64,000 nucleotides of DNA from Streptomyces tardus (GTDB taxonomy: Bacteria > Actinomycetota > Actinomycetes > Streptomycetales > Streptomycetaceae), in assembly GCF_018101125.2 (NCBI RefSeq), contig NZ_JAELVF020000001.1, positions 62,001 to 126,000 on the forward strand. Direction: 5' to 3'. Within the stretch, counting starts at the first letter, position 1. Each line of letters starts with the position of its first letter. Shown here piece after piece: positions 55,310 through 64,000 of the stretch. Position numbers and translations under genes: made by a program. The notes under the pieces were generated by a model. The model ran no database searches. It had not been told where the DNA came from and was given only the letters and a program-made list of their open reading frames with translations.

Positions 55310-56812
55310 TCAGCCGGCGAGCGCGGGCTCCTCGGGCAGTTCGCTGTGCAGCCGGTCGTTCAGCTCGATGACCTCGGCGACGTTCCCGTACTCCCGCGCG
55401 ACGTTCGCGGCAGTCTTGCGGATTCTGGTGTTCACCCGCTCCGAGCGCAGCCTCCTGGCGATCTGCATCGCGTCCACCGTGCGGGCGGCGCAGCGCTCGG
55501 GCTCCTTCTGGAGCAGGTGCACCGTCGCCATCCCGACGAGGTTGAGGGCGTAGCTTCGGTGGTGTACGCCGGGCCCCGCGCCCGCGCACTCCTGGGCGAA
55601 GAGCTGTACCGCCCGCTCCATCACCGGCTGCGCCAGCGAGGCGTACGTCGGGCTGCGGCCCGCGACGTAGGCGAGGTCGCGGTAGGAGTGCGCGTTCTCG
55701 GAGTTGAGCTCCGCCTCCGAGAAGAAGCCGATCCAGTCCGGGTCCTCGCCCGGCGCCTCGCTGTCCTCGAACGTCGCCTCCGCCAACCGCGCGGCCCGGT
55801 GGCACTGCTTGGGCTGGCCGAGGTTGGCGTACGCCCTCGCCTCCACTGCGTGCAGCATCGCCTGGGTGCGGGGGGTGGCGGCGTCCCGGCTGCCGTACTG
55901 GGCGAGGTGGACGAGCTCCAGGGCGTCCTCGGGGCGGCGCAGATGGATCATCTGACGGGCCATGTTGGCCAGGACATACGCCCCGAACGGACGGTCCCCC
56001 GCCTCCTTGGCCGCGTGCAGGGCCAGCACGAAGTACTTCTGCGCGGTGGGCTGGATGCCTACGTCGTAGCTCATCCACCCGGCGAGCTCCGCGAGTTGGG
56101 CCGTGACGGAGAAGAGCCTGCGGCGCACCGGCTCGGCGAAGGCGTCGCTCAACAGGTCGGTGACCTCGTGGAGTTGACCCACCACTGCCTTGCGCCGCAG
56201 CCCGCCGCCGCACTGTGCGTCCCAGGCGCGGAACATCTCCGTGGTCTGTTCCAGCTGAGAGAGCTCCGGGTCCGAGAGGGGCGCGGACCGCCTGCCGCCC
56301 TGCCCGGCGGTGGCCGTGGCTGTCGGCGGGTCCAGCGGGCCGAGGGGCGCGGGCACCAGCCAGCGCTGCATCGGGTCGACGAGCGCCGGTCCGGCGGCCA
56401 TTGCCAGCGAGGTGCCGAGGTAGCCGCGCCGGCCCAGCATCAGATCGGAACGGGTGAACTCGTTGATCAGCGCCACCGTGTGGGAGCCGGCCCAGGGCAG
56501 ATCGACACCGGAGGACGCGGCGCTGTGCCGCACCGCCCGCAGTCCGAGGTCCTCGACCGGGACCACCGCGCCGAAGCGCTCGGAGAAGAGCTCGGAGAGG
56601 ATGTGCGGAATCGGTTCTCTTGGCTGCTCGCCGTCCAACCAGCGCCGCACCCGGGAGGTGTCGGTGCTGATGTGGTTGGCCCCCATCTGCCGCGCTCTGC
56701 GGTTGACCTGGCGCGCCAGCTCGCCCTTCGACCAGCCGCTGCGCACGAACCAGGACGTCAGCTGTTCGTTGGGGCGCTTCTCACCGACGCTGCCGCTGTC
56801 GTTGCCGCCCAC
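55310..56812 (-). CDS. nsdA: Developmental regulator NsdA
   Basis: NsdA is a negative regulator of sporulation and antibiotic production in S. coelicolor. The product has 500 residues, as in that species by memory. It begins at a GTG with MGGNDSGSVGEKRPNEQLTS, followed by the conserved SGWSKGELARQVNRRARQMG and STDTSRVRRWLDGEQP, an HTH-like domain, and then TPR-like helical repeats (QMIHLRRPEDALELVHLAQY, AREYGNVAEVIELNDRL). The GTG at 56812 has a G-rich stretch upstream. It is probably a cytoplasmic DNA- or protein-binding regulator; its exact target is unresolved. Confidence 0.93.
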   Translation of the reverse strand: MGGNDSGSVGEKRPNEQLTSWFVRSGWSKGELARQVNRRARQMGANHISTDTSRVRRWLDGEQPREPIPHILSELFSERFGAVVPVEDLGLRAVRHSAASSGVDLPWAGSHTVALINEFTRSDLMLGRRGYLGTSLAMAAGPALVDPMQRWLVPAPLGPLDPPTATATAGQGGRRSAPLSDPELSQLEQTTEMFRAWDAQCGGGLRRKAVVGQLHEVTDLLSDAFAEPVRRRLFSVTAQLAELAGWMSYDVGIQPTAQKYFVLALHAAKEAGDRPFGAYVLANMARQMIHLRRPEDALELVHLAQYGSRDAATPRTQAMLHAVEARAYANLGQPKQCHRAARLAEATFEDSEAPGEDPDWIGFFSEAELNSENAHSYRDLAYVAGRSPTYASLAQPVMERAVQLFAQECAGAGPGVHHRSYALNLVGMATVHLLQKEPERCAARTVDAMQIARRLRSERVNTRIRKTAANVAREYGNVAEVIELNDRLHSELPEEPALAG

Positions 56813-57411
56813 CAGAAGGCCCCCACTCCATCGCTCGCGGTCGGTCGGCCGGGCATCCCACTCGCGCCCGGGACCTCTACGCATCTGTCTTCTTCGTACG
56901 GCCGGCCGGGGCTGTCCGCCCTCGGATTTCCGTTGTCGGTCCGTGCCAGTGGTCGTGGTCGTTCGCCGGTGCCGGCCGCTGCTCGCCGACGCGCGCGCTC
57001 CGCGCGCTCGACCACCGGTCGCCGGCCGCCGGGGCGCTCCCCAACTCGGCCCGCTGCGGGGCCTGTTGGCGAACGCGGACCCGAACTCCCGTCATGCACC
57101 GAAAGTAATCTTACGATCACGGTGTCCGCGACGAGGAATCGGTAAACGCCACCATTCGCCACCCCCGCCCATGAACCTAACCGCGAGCGCAGGCGCTTCA
57201 CTTGGGAAGTGGCGAACGACCACAGGTGAAGCGGAGCACTCCGGGGGCGCGTTCGCACCGGCGCACCACCCCGAGTGTCGGTCGGCACTCCGACCACCGA
57301 CGCGGTCCACGGTGGTCACGGTCGCGCCGAACCGGGCTGCGGGACCTGCCGGCCACCAAGTCCGGCACCGAATCGCGTCACCCGGGACGCACCGAACCCG
57401 TTGGAGAGGGC
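56813..57411. other. Divergent intergenic region between nsdA and the prim-pol gene
   Basis: About 600 bases without a gene. Around 57095-57130 the AT content rises (GAAAGTAATCTTACGATCAC), a probable promoter, with GTAA/TTAC arms at 57105-57114. CGCTTCAC (57194-57201) and GTGAAGCG (57226-57233) form an 8-bp inverted repeat with a 24-base spacer. The first 250 bases are proline/arginine-coding-like noise. Confidence 0.5.
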
Positions 57412-58116
57412 ATGGGTTTCACGGGCATGGGTTTCACCATCGGCGGCATCCGGGATCTCGCAGAACTGCGTCTGGGCCAGCGCCGCTCCGGCCGCCCCCG
57501 GCGGCAGACCGCCGACTCGCAGGCCACAGCCGTCGCCGAGTACACCGGGCTGTGGGGCTGGGACGTCACGCCCGGTGCCCGCGCTGTCGTCGAGGGCGGT
57601 CGTACCCGCTGCTCCTGCGGTGACGCGCACTGCCCCGAGCCCGGTGCGCACCCGCTCGACGCCGATGCGCGGATCGTCGCCGGGACCCCGCTGGAGGAGG
57701 CGGCGGCGATCTGGGGCAGTTTCCCGGGCGCCGCGCTGCTGCTCCCGGTGGGCGATGCCTTCGATGTGCTGGAGGTCTCGGAAACCGCGGGCAGGCGGGC
57801 GCTGGTGCGGCTGGAGCGCATGGGGCTCCCGCTCGGCCCGGTCGCGGTCACGCCGCAGGGCCGGGCGTGGTTCTTCGTGCGAGCGGGCGCCGCCGCCGAA
57901 CTGCCCGCGCTCCTCTACCGGATGGGCTGGGACGACGCCGCACTCGACCTGCGCTGCCCGGGCCCCGGCCATTACGTGACGGCGCCGCCCTCGGATCTCG
58001 CCGGGCTCGGGCCCGTCCGGTGGCTGCGGCCGCCCGCGCTGGACGCCGCCGGCCGACTGCCGCAGGCCAGGCTGCTGCTGGGCGCGCTCGCGTACGTGAG
58101 CCACCGCTCGGTCTGA
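57412..58116 (+). CDS. Bifunctional DNA primase/polymerase-like (prim-pol) protein
   Basis: This 234-residue protein resembles the prim-pol N-terminal domain family, with a cysteine cluster RCSCGDAHCPEPGAHP like the conserved CxC..C..P..HP element, and the strands LLLPVGDAFDVLEVSE and GRAWFFVRAGAAAELP followed by GPVRWLRPP. No helicase partner follows, so it is not a complete replicative unit. The ATG at 57412 has GGAGAGGG upstream. The first 12 residues duplicate themselves (MGFTGMGFT). I recall a conserved hypothetical between nsdA and ftsY in Streptomyces. Compare the smaller relative at 15508. Confidence 0.8.
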   Translation: MGFTGMGFTIGGIRDLAELRLGQRRSGRPRRQTADSQATAVAEYTGLWGWDVTPGARAVVEGGRTRCSCGDAHCPEPGAHPLDADARIVAGTPLEEAAAIWGSFPGAALLLPVGDAFDVLEVSETAGRRALVRLERMGLPLGPVAVTPQGRAWFFVRAGAAAELPALLYRMGWDDAALDLRCPGPGHYVTAPPSDLAGLGPVRWLRPPALDAAGRLPQARLLLGALAYVSHRSV

Positions 58117-58149
58117 CGGGGCGCACCACCACTGCGGCGCGCCCCGTCA
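58114..58149. terminator. 11-bp hairpin between convergent prim-pol and ftsY genes
   Basis: TGACGGGGCGC pairs with GCGCCCCGTCA around 14 bases; the first arm includes the prim-pol stop codon. It probably serves both genes. Confidence 0.75.
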
Positions 58150-58170
58150 ACCGCCCTGCGGACTCGCGGC

Positions 58171-59382
58171 TCAGCCCTCGACGAGCGCGTCCACGAAGGC
58201 CTCGGCTTCGAACGGCGCCAGATCGTCCGCTCCTTCACCGAGCCCCACCAGCTTCACCGGTACGCCCAACTCGCGCTGGACCGCGATGACGATGCCGCCC
58301 TTGGCCGTCCCGTCGAGCTTGGTCAGCACGATGCCGGTGATGTTCACGACCTCGGCGAAGACCCTGGCCTGCACCAGTCCGTTCTGACCAGTCGTGGCGT
58401 CCAGGACCAGCAGCACCTCGTCGACCGGGCCCTGCTTCTCCACGACCCGCTTGACCTTGCCGAGCTCGTCCATCAGGCCGGACTTGGTGTGCAGCCGCCC
58501 CGCGGTGTCGACCAGCACGACGTCGGCGCCCGCCGCCGTGCCCTCCTTGACGGCGTCGAACGCGACCGACGCCGGGTCGCCGCCCTCGGGACCGCGCACC
58601 GTACGCGCTCCGACGCGATCGCCCCAGGTCTGGAGCTGGTCGGCGGCTGCGGCACGGAAGGTGTCCGCGGCGCCGAGCACCACGGACTTGCCGTCGGCGA
58701 CCAGCACTCGCGCGAGCTTGCCCGTGGTGGTGGTCTTGCCGGTGCCGTTGACGCCGACGACCAGCACCACGCCCGGCCGGTCCTCGCCGCCGGTGGTCTC
58801 GGTGTGCACCATCCGGTCGAACGTCGGGTCGACCAGGGCGAGCAGCTCCTCGCGCAGCAGCGTGCGCAGCTCGTCGGGCGTACGAGTACCGAGCACCCGT
58901 ACGCGCTCACGCAGCCGCTCGACCAGTTCCTGGGTCGGCGCGACGCCGACGTCGGCGGTCAGCAGCGTGTCCTCGACCTCCTCCCAGGTGTCCTCGTCCA
59001 GACGGTCGCGGGAGAGCAGCGTGAGCAGTCCCTTGCCCAACGCGCCCTGGGAGCGCGAGAGTCGGGCGCGCAGCCGTACCAGCCGCCCGGCGCTCGGCTC
59101 GGGCGTCTCCAGCTCGGGCGCCGGGGCGGTGGCTGTGGCGCCGTCCTCGTCGGGAGCCTCGGAGGGGGGAAGTTCGACCTCCTCGACGGGCCGGCCGGGG
59201 GCCTCGGGCCGGCCCTCCGCCTCCTCGCCCACCGACGGTTCGGCGGGCGGCGCCTTCGTCCTCGGTGGCGCGGACCGCTGCTCGGGCGGGAGTTCCTTCT
59301 TCTTGCGTCCGCTGATCACGAGCCCGCCGATCGCGGCGACCGCGATCACGGCGATGGCTACAGCGAGGATGAGGATTTCCAT
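58171..59382 (-). CDS. ftsY: Signal recognition particle receptor FtsY
   Basis: FtsY (403 residues) receives the SRP-ribosome complex at the membrane. An N-terminal helix (ILAVAIAVIAVAAIGGLVIS) anchors it, then an acidic/proline-rich A region of about 90 residues, the N domain (TLLTADVGVAPTQELVERL) and the G domain with VGVNGTGKTTTTGKLA, DTAGRLHTKSGLM and TKLDGTAKGG. The ATG at 59382 starts the hydrophobic anchor directly. A real N-terminal transmembrane segment is usual in actinobacterial FtsY, unlike in E. coli. Confidence 0.97.
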   Translation of the reverse strand: MEILILAVAIAVIAVAAIGGLVISGRKKKELPPEQRSAPPRTKAPPAEPSVGEEAEGRPEAPGRPVEEVELPPSEAPDEDGATATAPAPELETPEPSAGRLVRLRARLSRSQGALGKGLLTLLSRDRLDEDTWEEVEDTLLTADVGVAPTQELVERLRERVRVLGTRTPDELRTLLREELLALVDPTFDRMVHTETTGGEDRPGVVLVVGVNGTGKTTTTGKLARVLVADGKSVVLGAADTFRAAAADQLQTWGDRVGARTVRGPEGGDPASVAFDAVKEGTAAGADVVLVDTAGRLHTKSGLMDELGKVKRVVEKQGPVDEVLLVLDATTGQNGLVQARVFAEVVNITGIVLTKLDGTAKGGIVIAVQRELGVPVKLVGLGEGADDLAPFEAEAFVDALVEG

Positions 59383-59472
59383 CGGTTCCCTAGTGCGTTG
59401 CCAGATGTGGTGGGCAGGTCCCGCACCCCTGCGGATGCGGGACTCGACCAGTATCGGCCACCGCGTCCGAAC

Positions 59473-59513
59473 GACTGCCGCCCCGGCACCTTCGGTGAGC
59501 CGGGGCGGCAGTC
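59473..59513 (-). terminator. 15-bp perfect hairpin after glcP
   Basis: GACTGCCGCCCCGGC (59473-59487) pairs with 59499-59513 around 11 bases, 30 bases after the glcP stop and before ftsY. Confidence 0.85.
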
Positions 59514-59542
59514 GTGCCCGAGGAGTTGGGCGGCGGGGTGGG

Positions 59543-60967
59543 TCAGCCCATCTCCTCCAACGCCTTGCCCTTCGTCTCCGGCACCCACTTGAGGATGAAC
59601 GGGATCGAGAGCAGGGCGAAGAACGCGTAGATCACGTACGAACCGGCGAGGTTCCAGTCGGAGAGCGTCGGGAAGCTCACCGTGATCAGCCAGTTGGTGA
59701 TCCACTGGGCACCCGCGGCGACGCCGAGCGCGGCGGCCCGGAGCCGGTTGGGGAACATCTCGCCGAGCATCACCCAGACGACGACGCCCCAGGACAGCGC
59801 GAAGAAGAGCACGAACGAGTGAGCCGCGACCAGCGCCACCGTGCCCTGGGCATCGGGCAGGGTGAAGTCGCCGTCCACCTCCTTCTTGAAGGAGAACGCC
59901 CAGGCGGCCAGCGCCAGCGACACCGCCATGCCGCCGGAGCCGATCAGGGCGAGCGGCTTGCGGCCGATCCGGTCCACCAGCAGCATCGCCACGACCGTGC
60001 CGATGATGTTGATGATCGAGGTGGTGAAGGAGTAGAAGAAGGAGCTCTCGGGGTCGATTCCGACCGACTGCCACAGCGAGGAGCTGTAGTAGAAGATCAC
60101 GTTGATGCCCACGAGCTGCTGGAAGACCGAGAGGCCGATGCCGATCCACACGATGGGCAGCAACCCGGCCCGGCCGCCGAGCAGATCGGACAGCTTCGGC
60201 TTGTGCTCGCTGCTCATGCGCTCGTCGATCCGTCGCACCTCGGCGTCCAGATCGGTGCCGGCGGGCTCGACGTCCTTCAGAACGGCCTTGGCGTCCTCGT
60301 AGCGCCCCTGCGCCACCAGCCAGCGGGGCGACTCCGGGATCCGGAGCGCCAGCAGCAGGTAGACAACGGCGGGCAGCACCTCCACGCCGAGCATGAGCTG
60401 CCACGCCTCGACGCCGAGCAGGGTGCCGCGCTGGTCTCCGTCGGCGGAGTTGAGCAGTCCGAAGTTGACCAGCTGGGAGACCGCGATACCGAGCACGATC
60501 GCGGCCTGCTGGAAGGAGGCGAGCCGGCCGCGGTACTTCGCCGGGGCGACTTCCGCGATGTAGGCGGGTGCGATCACCGACGCCATACCGATGGCGATGC
60601 CGCCGAGCACCCGCCAGGCGGCGAGGTCGTACAGCGAGAAGGGGAACATGCAGCCGAGGCCGCTGATCGCGAAGAAGACGGCCGCGATCTGCATCACGCG
60701 GGGGCGGCCGAGCCGGTCGGCCAGTCGGCCCGCGAGCATCGCGCCGATCGCGGCGCCGAGCAGCGCGATCGCGATGACGGCGCCGAGCGTCGCCGATCCG
60801 ACGTCGAACCGGCCCTTGATTCCTTCGACCGCGCCGTTGATCACCGCGCTGTCGTAACCGAAGAGGAAACCGCCCATCGCTGCGGAGGCGGCGATGAAGA
60901 CGACGAACATGAGGTGTGGGGGCCGGCCGCTTGCGGGCTGTGCCCCGGTCGGTGTCGTGCTGGTCAA
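59543..60967 (-). CDS. glcP: Major facilitator sugar transporter, probably glucose permease GlcP
   Basis: This 474-residue protein has 12 helices of the sugar-porter family (SP-type). Marks include GRLADRLGRPRVM after helix 2, PESPRWLVAQGR after helix 6, VDRIGRKPLALIGSG in the second half and VPETKGKALEEMG at the end, with the PIVWIGIGLSVFQQLVGINVI region of sugar binding. In S. coelicolor the gene at this place (SCO5578, from memory) is GlcP1, the main glucose permease. The TTG at 60967 has AGGAGA seven bases upstream. A promoter-like TTGACT-n16-TAGTCT lies about 110 bases upstream. Confidence 0.88.
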   Translation of the reverse strand: MTSTTPTGAQPASGRPPHLMFVVFIAASAAMGGFLFGYDSAVINGAVEGIKGRFDVGSATLGAVIAIALLGAAIGAMLAGRLADRLGRPRVMQIAAVFFAISGLGCMFPFSLYDLAAWRVLGGIAIGMASVIAPAYIAEVAPAKYRGRLASFQQAAIVLGIAVSQLVNFGLLNSADGDQRGTLLGVEAWQLMLGVEVLPAVVYLLLALRIPESPRWLVAQGRYEDAKAVLKDVEPAGTDLDAEVRRIDERMSSEHKPKLSDLLGGRAGLLPIVWIGIGLSVFQQLVGINVIFYYSSSLWQSVGIDPESSFFYSFTTSIINIIGTVVAMLLVDRIGRKPLALIGSGGMAVSLALAAWAFSFKKEVDGDFTLPDAQGTVALVAAHSFVLFFALSWGVVVWVMLGEMFPNRLRAAALGVAAGAQWITNWLITVSFPTLSDWNLAGSYVIYAFFALLSIPFILKWVPETKGKALEEMG

Positions 60968-61076
60968 GGTGCTCTCCTGCGAGACCCGGCGGCAGTGCCG
61001 AGCTTGGGGACGTCACTCCTCCAGTGGCACACGCCTGACCGTGCACCACCAGTTGAAGGTGAAAGCGACGCTGCAG

Positions 61077-61104
61077 AGACTATGCCTTCAAGTTGCGAAG
61101 TCAA
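61077..61104 (-). promoter_or_regulatory. Predicted glcP promoter
   Basis: Minus strand TTGACT (61104-61099), a 16-base spacer and TAGTCT (61082-61077) match a vegetative promoter. The gap between smc and glcP here is markedly less GC-rich than its surroundings. Confidence 0.55.
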
Positions 61105-61220
61105 TAGCTCCTCGCAGAAGGAACAACCACAGGGAATACGCGAACGAGCCCAGCGCGAAACTTCAAAACCTGAACCCATTGCATGGATTCCGGACGTCTC
61201 CGCACGAAGCAGACCCCGGC

Positions 61221-64000
61221 TCAGGACAACCGCTGGCTGATGACCTTCGAGACGCCGTCGCCCTGCATGGAGACGCCGTACAGCGCATCGGCGACCTCCA
61301 TGGTGCGCTTCTGGTGAGTGATCACGATCAGCTGTGAGCTGTCCTTGAGTTCCTTCATGATCCGAATCAGGCGCTGGAGGTTGGTGTCGTCGAGTGCCGC
61401 CTCCACCTCGTCCATCACATAGAACGGACTCGGTCGCGCCTTGAAGATCGACACCAGCAGCGCCACGGCGGTCAGCGACCGCTCGCCGCCCGAGAGCAAC
61501 GACAACCGCTTCACCTTCTTGCCCGGTGGGCGCGCCTCGACGTCCACCCCGGTGGTGAGCATGTCGTCCGGCTGCGTCAGCACAAGACGCCCCTCACCTC
61601 CGGGGAAGAGCCGCGAGAAGACGCCCCCGAACTCCCTGGCGGTGTCCTCGTACGCCTGGGTGAAGACCTCGCGCACCCGCTCGTCCACGTCCTTGACCAC
61701 CTGGAGCAGATCGGTCCTGGTCTTCTTCAGATCGTCCAGCTGCTCGCTGAGGAACTGGTGGCGCTCCTCCAGCGCCGCGAACTCCTCCAGCGCCAACGGA
61801 TTGATCTTGCCCAGCCGGTTGTACGCCCGCTCCGCGGCCCGGAGCCGCTTCTCCTGCTCCGCCCGCAGATACGGCACCGGCTGGTTGCGGGGATGCTCCG
61901 GGTCCTCGGGCAGCTCCTCGCCCTCGGCCGGCGGCGAGGGCGGGACCGGCTGCTCGGGGCCGTACTCCGCGACCAGCACCGCGGGCTCCACCCCCAGCTC
62001 CTCCAGCGAACGGCCCTCCAACTGCTCGACCCGCAGCCGCTTCTCCGCGCCGAGCACCTCCCCGCGGTGGACCGAGTCGGTCAGCTTGTCCAGCTCGGAC
62101 TTCAGCTCCCTGCCGCGGTGCCGCTCGGCGGCGAGTTCACGCTCCCGTTCGGCCTTGTCCGCCTCGGCCCCCGCACGCTCCTCCTGCGCCCGCCCGAACG
62201 ACAGCTCCACATGCGCGAGCAGTTGCCCGGCCCCGGAGGCGACCGCGGTGGCCACCTCCGCCTCGTACCGCATCCGTGCCCGCCGGCGTTCCGCCCTGGC
62301 CCGGGCCTCCCGCTCGGTGCGGGCCGCGCGGTCCAGCGAATCGGCGCGACCGGCGAGCGCCCGTACGCGCTCTTCGTGGGTACGCAGCTGGAGTCGCGCT
62401 TCCATCTCGGTCTGCCGGGCGTTGGCTCCGTCGGCCGCGAGCCGATCGCGCACCGCGGTGTCCGGCTCTTCCTGCTCCTCCGCCAACTCCTCGGCCACCG
62501 CGAGGCGTTCGGCCAGCTCCGCAGCCTGCTCGGTGGCGCCCTCCAGGGCCTGCTGCGCCTTGTCGACAGCGGTGGCGCACCGCTCCGCCTCGTCCTGCGC
62601 CCCTCGGGCCTGCCCACCCAGCCGTCCCAGCTGTCCGGCCACCCTGGAACGCTCCCGGTCCGCCGCGCTGCCCGCCGCCGCCAGCTCCTCGACCCCGGCC
62701 GCGCAGGCCTCCCGCCGATCGGAGGCGAGCTGCTGGGCCGTACGCAATTCCTCGCAGCGCGCAGCGAGCCGCGCCAGCTCTGCGGCTGCCTCGTCCACCG
62801 CGGCCCGGGTCTCCAGCATGCTCGGTGCCCCGGCCGAACCACCGTGTGCGAAGTTCGCGGCCAGCAGGTCACCCTCGGCGGTGACCGCGGTCAACTCCGG
62901 GCGTCCGGCCACCAGTTCCTCGGCGTCTTCCAGTGTGCGCACGACCACGACATCGCGCAGCAAACGCCGGAGCGCGGGCAGCAGTTCCTCGGGCGCCGCC
63001 ACCAACGAGGCCGCCCGGAGCAGGCCGTCCTCCTCGGCCGGTGGCTGCGGCTCGGGCGCCCCTTCCAGCAGCAGCGCCGCCCGACCGCCGTCGTGCTTGC
63101 GCAGCAGCCGCAACGCCTCGGCCGCCGTCGCCGTGCCGCCGACCGCCAGAGCGTCCGCGGCGGCACCGAGGGCCGCGGCGACAGGCACCTCGTATCCGGG
63201 GGAAACGGTGAGGAGTTCGGTCGCCGGACCGATCAGACCTCCCAGCCGGCCGCGCAAGTCGAGCAGCGTCTCGGTGCCGTCCTTGCGGCGCAGCCCGAGC
63301 GCCAACGCGTCGTGGCGGGCGGACGTCGCGGCCCGTTCGCGGTCGGTCGCGGTGAGCTGTTCGCGCGCCTCGCCCAACGCCGCCTCGGCAGCGGCCAACT
63401 CCTCCTTGGCCGCGGCGAGCCGTTCGGCGGACTCCTCGCTGCCGCCCGCGAGCCCCTCCACCTCCGCGCGCAGAACCTCGAACTCCTCCTGTGCGGCGCT
63501 CGCCCGCGCGGAGGCCTCCTCCCGCGCCTGGCCCAGCCGCTCGATCTCGGCCTGCGCGGAAGCAGCCCGCGATCGGGCGGCGCCGGCCTGCGCGGCGAGC
63601 CTGGCCAGCTGCTCCCGCTGTTCGGCCACCGCGCGAGCGGCGTCCTTGATACGGCGCTCCTCCTCCGCGAGCGAACCCTCCAACCGGCTCCGGTGCTCCA
63701 CCGTGTCGTCCAGCGCGACGGCGGCGGCCTCCAGTGCCGCCTCCAGCTCGGCCTCCTGCTCGCGCACCCTGGCCGCCTCGCGCTCCAGCTCCTCGGGATC
63801 ACGTCCACGGCGCTCCTCTGCGGGAGCGGCGGCGGAGCTCTTCACCCTCGCGTCGGCCAACGAGACGGTGCCGCGCACCCGTTCGGCGAGCTGGGAGAGC
63901 TCGTACCAGGTCTGCTGCGCGCTCTCCAGCCGCGGGGTGAGCAACCGCACCCGCTGCTCCAGCTCGTTCTCGCTGCGCTGGGCCCGGCTCAGGGCACTCT
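61221..64000 (-). CDS. smc: Chromosome segregation protein SMC, 5' part outside the window
   Basis: The visible 926 residues are the C-terminal three quarters of SMC, the ATPase that condenses and segregates chromosomes with ScpA/ScpB. The hinge domain lies around LGGLIGPATELLTVSPGYEV and AALGAAADALAVGG, flanked by long alanine/glutamate/arginine-rich coiled coils. The C-terminal ATPase lobe has LSLLSGGERSLTAVALLVSI (signature motif), Walker B FYVMDEVEAALDD, and a final LIVITHQKRTMEVADALYGV. The N-terminal Walker A head is not in the window. The frame stays open to base 64000. It lies head-to-tail upstream of glcP. Confidence 0.96.
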   Translation of the reverse strand, partial: SALSRAQRSENELEQRVRLLTPRLESAQQTWYELSQLAERVRGTVSLADARVKSSAAAPAEERRGRDPEELEREAARVREQEAELEAALEAAAVALDDTVEHRSRLEGSLAEEERRIKDAARAVAEQREQLARLAAQAGAARSRAASAQAEIERLGQAREEASARASAAQEEFEVLRAEVEGLAGGSEESAERLAAAKEELAAAEAALGEAREQLTATDRERAATSARHDALALGLRRKDGTETLLDLRGRLGGLIGPATELLTVSPGYEVPVAAALGAAADALAVGGTATAAEALRLLRKHDGGRAALLLEGAPEPQPPAEEDGLLRAASLVAAPEELLPALRRLLRDVVVVRTLEDAEELVAGRPELTAVTAEGDLLAANFAHGGSAGAPSMLETRAAVDEAAAELARLAARCEELRTAQQLASDRREACAAGVEELAAAGSAADRERSRVAGQLGRLGGQARGAQDEAERCATAVDKAQQALEGATEQAAELAERLAVAEELAEEQEEPDTAVRDRLAADGANARQTEMEARLQLRTHEERVRALAGRADSLDRAARTEREARARAERRRARMRYEAEVATAVASGAGQLLAHVELSFGRAQEERAGAEADKAERERELAAERHRGRELKSELDKLTDSVHRGEVLGAEKRLRVEQLEGRSLEELGVEPAVLVAEYGPEQPVPPSPPAEGEELPEDPEHPRNQPVPYLRAEQEKRLRAAERAYNRLGKINPLALEEFAALEERHQFLSEQLDDLKKTRTDLLQVVKDVDERVREVFTQAYEDTAREFGGVFSRLFPGGEGRLVLTQPDDMLTTGVDVEARPPGKKVKRLSLLSGGERSLTAVALLVSIFKARPSPFYVMDEVEAALDDTNLQRLIRIMKELKDSSQLIVITHQKRTMEVADALYGVSMQGDGVSKVISQRLS

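Overview
The window is a very high-GC, densely coded chromosome segment from an actinomycete, almost certainly Streptomyces or a close relative. The main grounds are the sporulation sigma factor WhiG, the developmental repressor NsdA, four consecutive type I signal peptidases downstream of rplS, GTG and TTG starts, and a gene order from dxr to smc that matches my memory of the Streptomyces coelicolor core (roughly SCO5695 down to SCO5577). No tRNA, rRNA, CRISPR array, insertion sequence or phage gene was seen. Both edges cut genes: a site-2 protease on the left and smc on the right.

Layout. 1-2.5 kb: rseP-like protease and dxr, overlapping, followed by the frameshifted stub of a short-chain dehydrogenase. 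3-20.5 kb: a metabolic and accessory stretch with a DUF418 membrane protein, two aldehyde dehydrogenases, an M14 carboxypeptidase, a PucR-type regulator, a TraG/VirD4-like membrane ATPase, gabT, a PAP2 phosphatase, a small prim-pol-like protein, a DUF4190 protein, a probable aminodeoxyfutalosine deaminase and an AsnC/Lrp regulator. gabT and the two dehydrogenases fit degradation of 4-aminobutyrate and polyamines, with PucR and AsnC as plausible controllers. 20.5-26.7 kb: an ABC exporter-like pair meeting the thiBPQ thiamine importer, which lies behind a clear TPP riboswitch. 26.7-33 kb: translation and envelope genes rlmN, cdsA, frr, pyrH, tsf and rpsB, punctuated by strong hairpins. 33-40 kb: M23 peptidase, TetR, whiG, dprA, comM, yraN and a DUF2469 gene, with two pairs of DnaA boxes that share an 18-bp spacing. 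40-46.5 kb: sipZ, sipY, sipX, sipW, rplS, trmD, rimM, khpA and rpsP. 46.7-48.8 kb: a SprT-like zinc protein and a methyltransferase. 48.9-55 kb: ffh, glnD, glnK and amtB, with a GlnR-like box before amtB. 55-64 kb: nsdA, a prim-pol domain protein, ftsY, glcP and smc.

How the genes work together. Most core genes lie on the minus strand in short transcription units, often with overlapping stop and start codons (dxr/rseP, yraN/comM/dprA, rimM/trmD, amtB/glnK, sipW/sipX/sipY). Perfect stems of 8 to 22 bp separate the units. Ffh, FtsY and the Sip peptidases together serve protein export. AmtB, GlnK and GlnD form the nitrogen-sensing module. Dxr (isoprenoid) and the deaminase (menaquinone) both feed quinone synthesis. 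Identifications come from reading translated sequence and remembered family motifs; no database search was possible.
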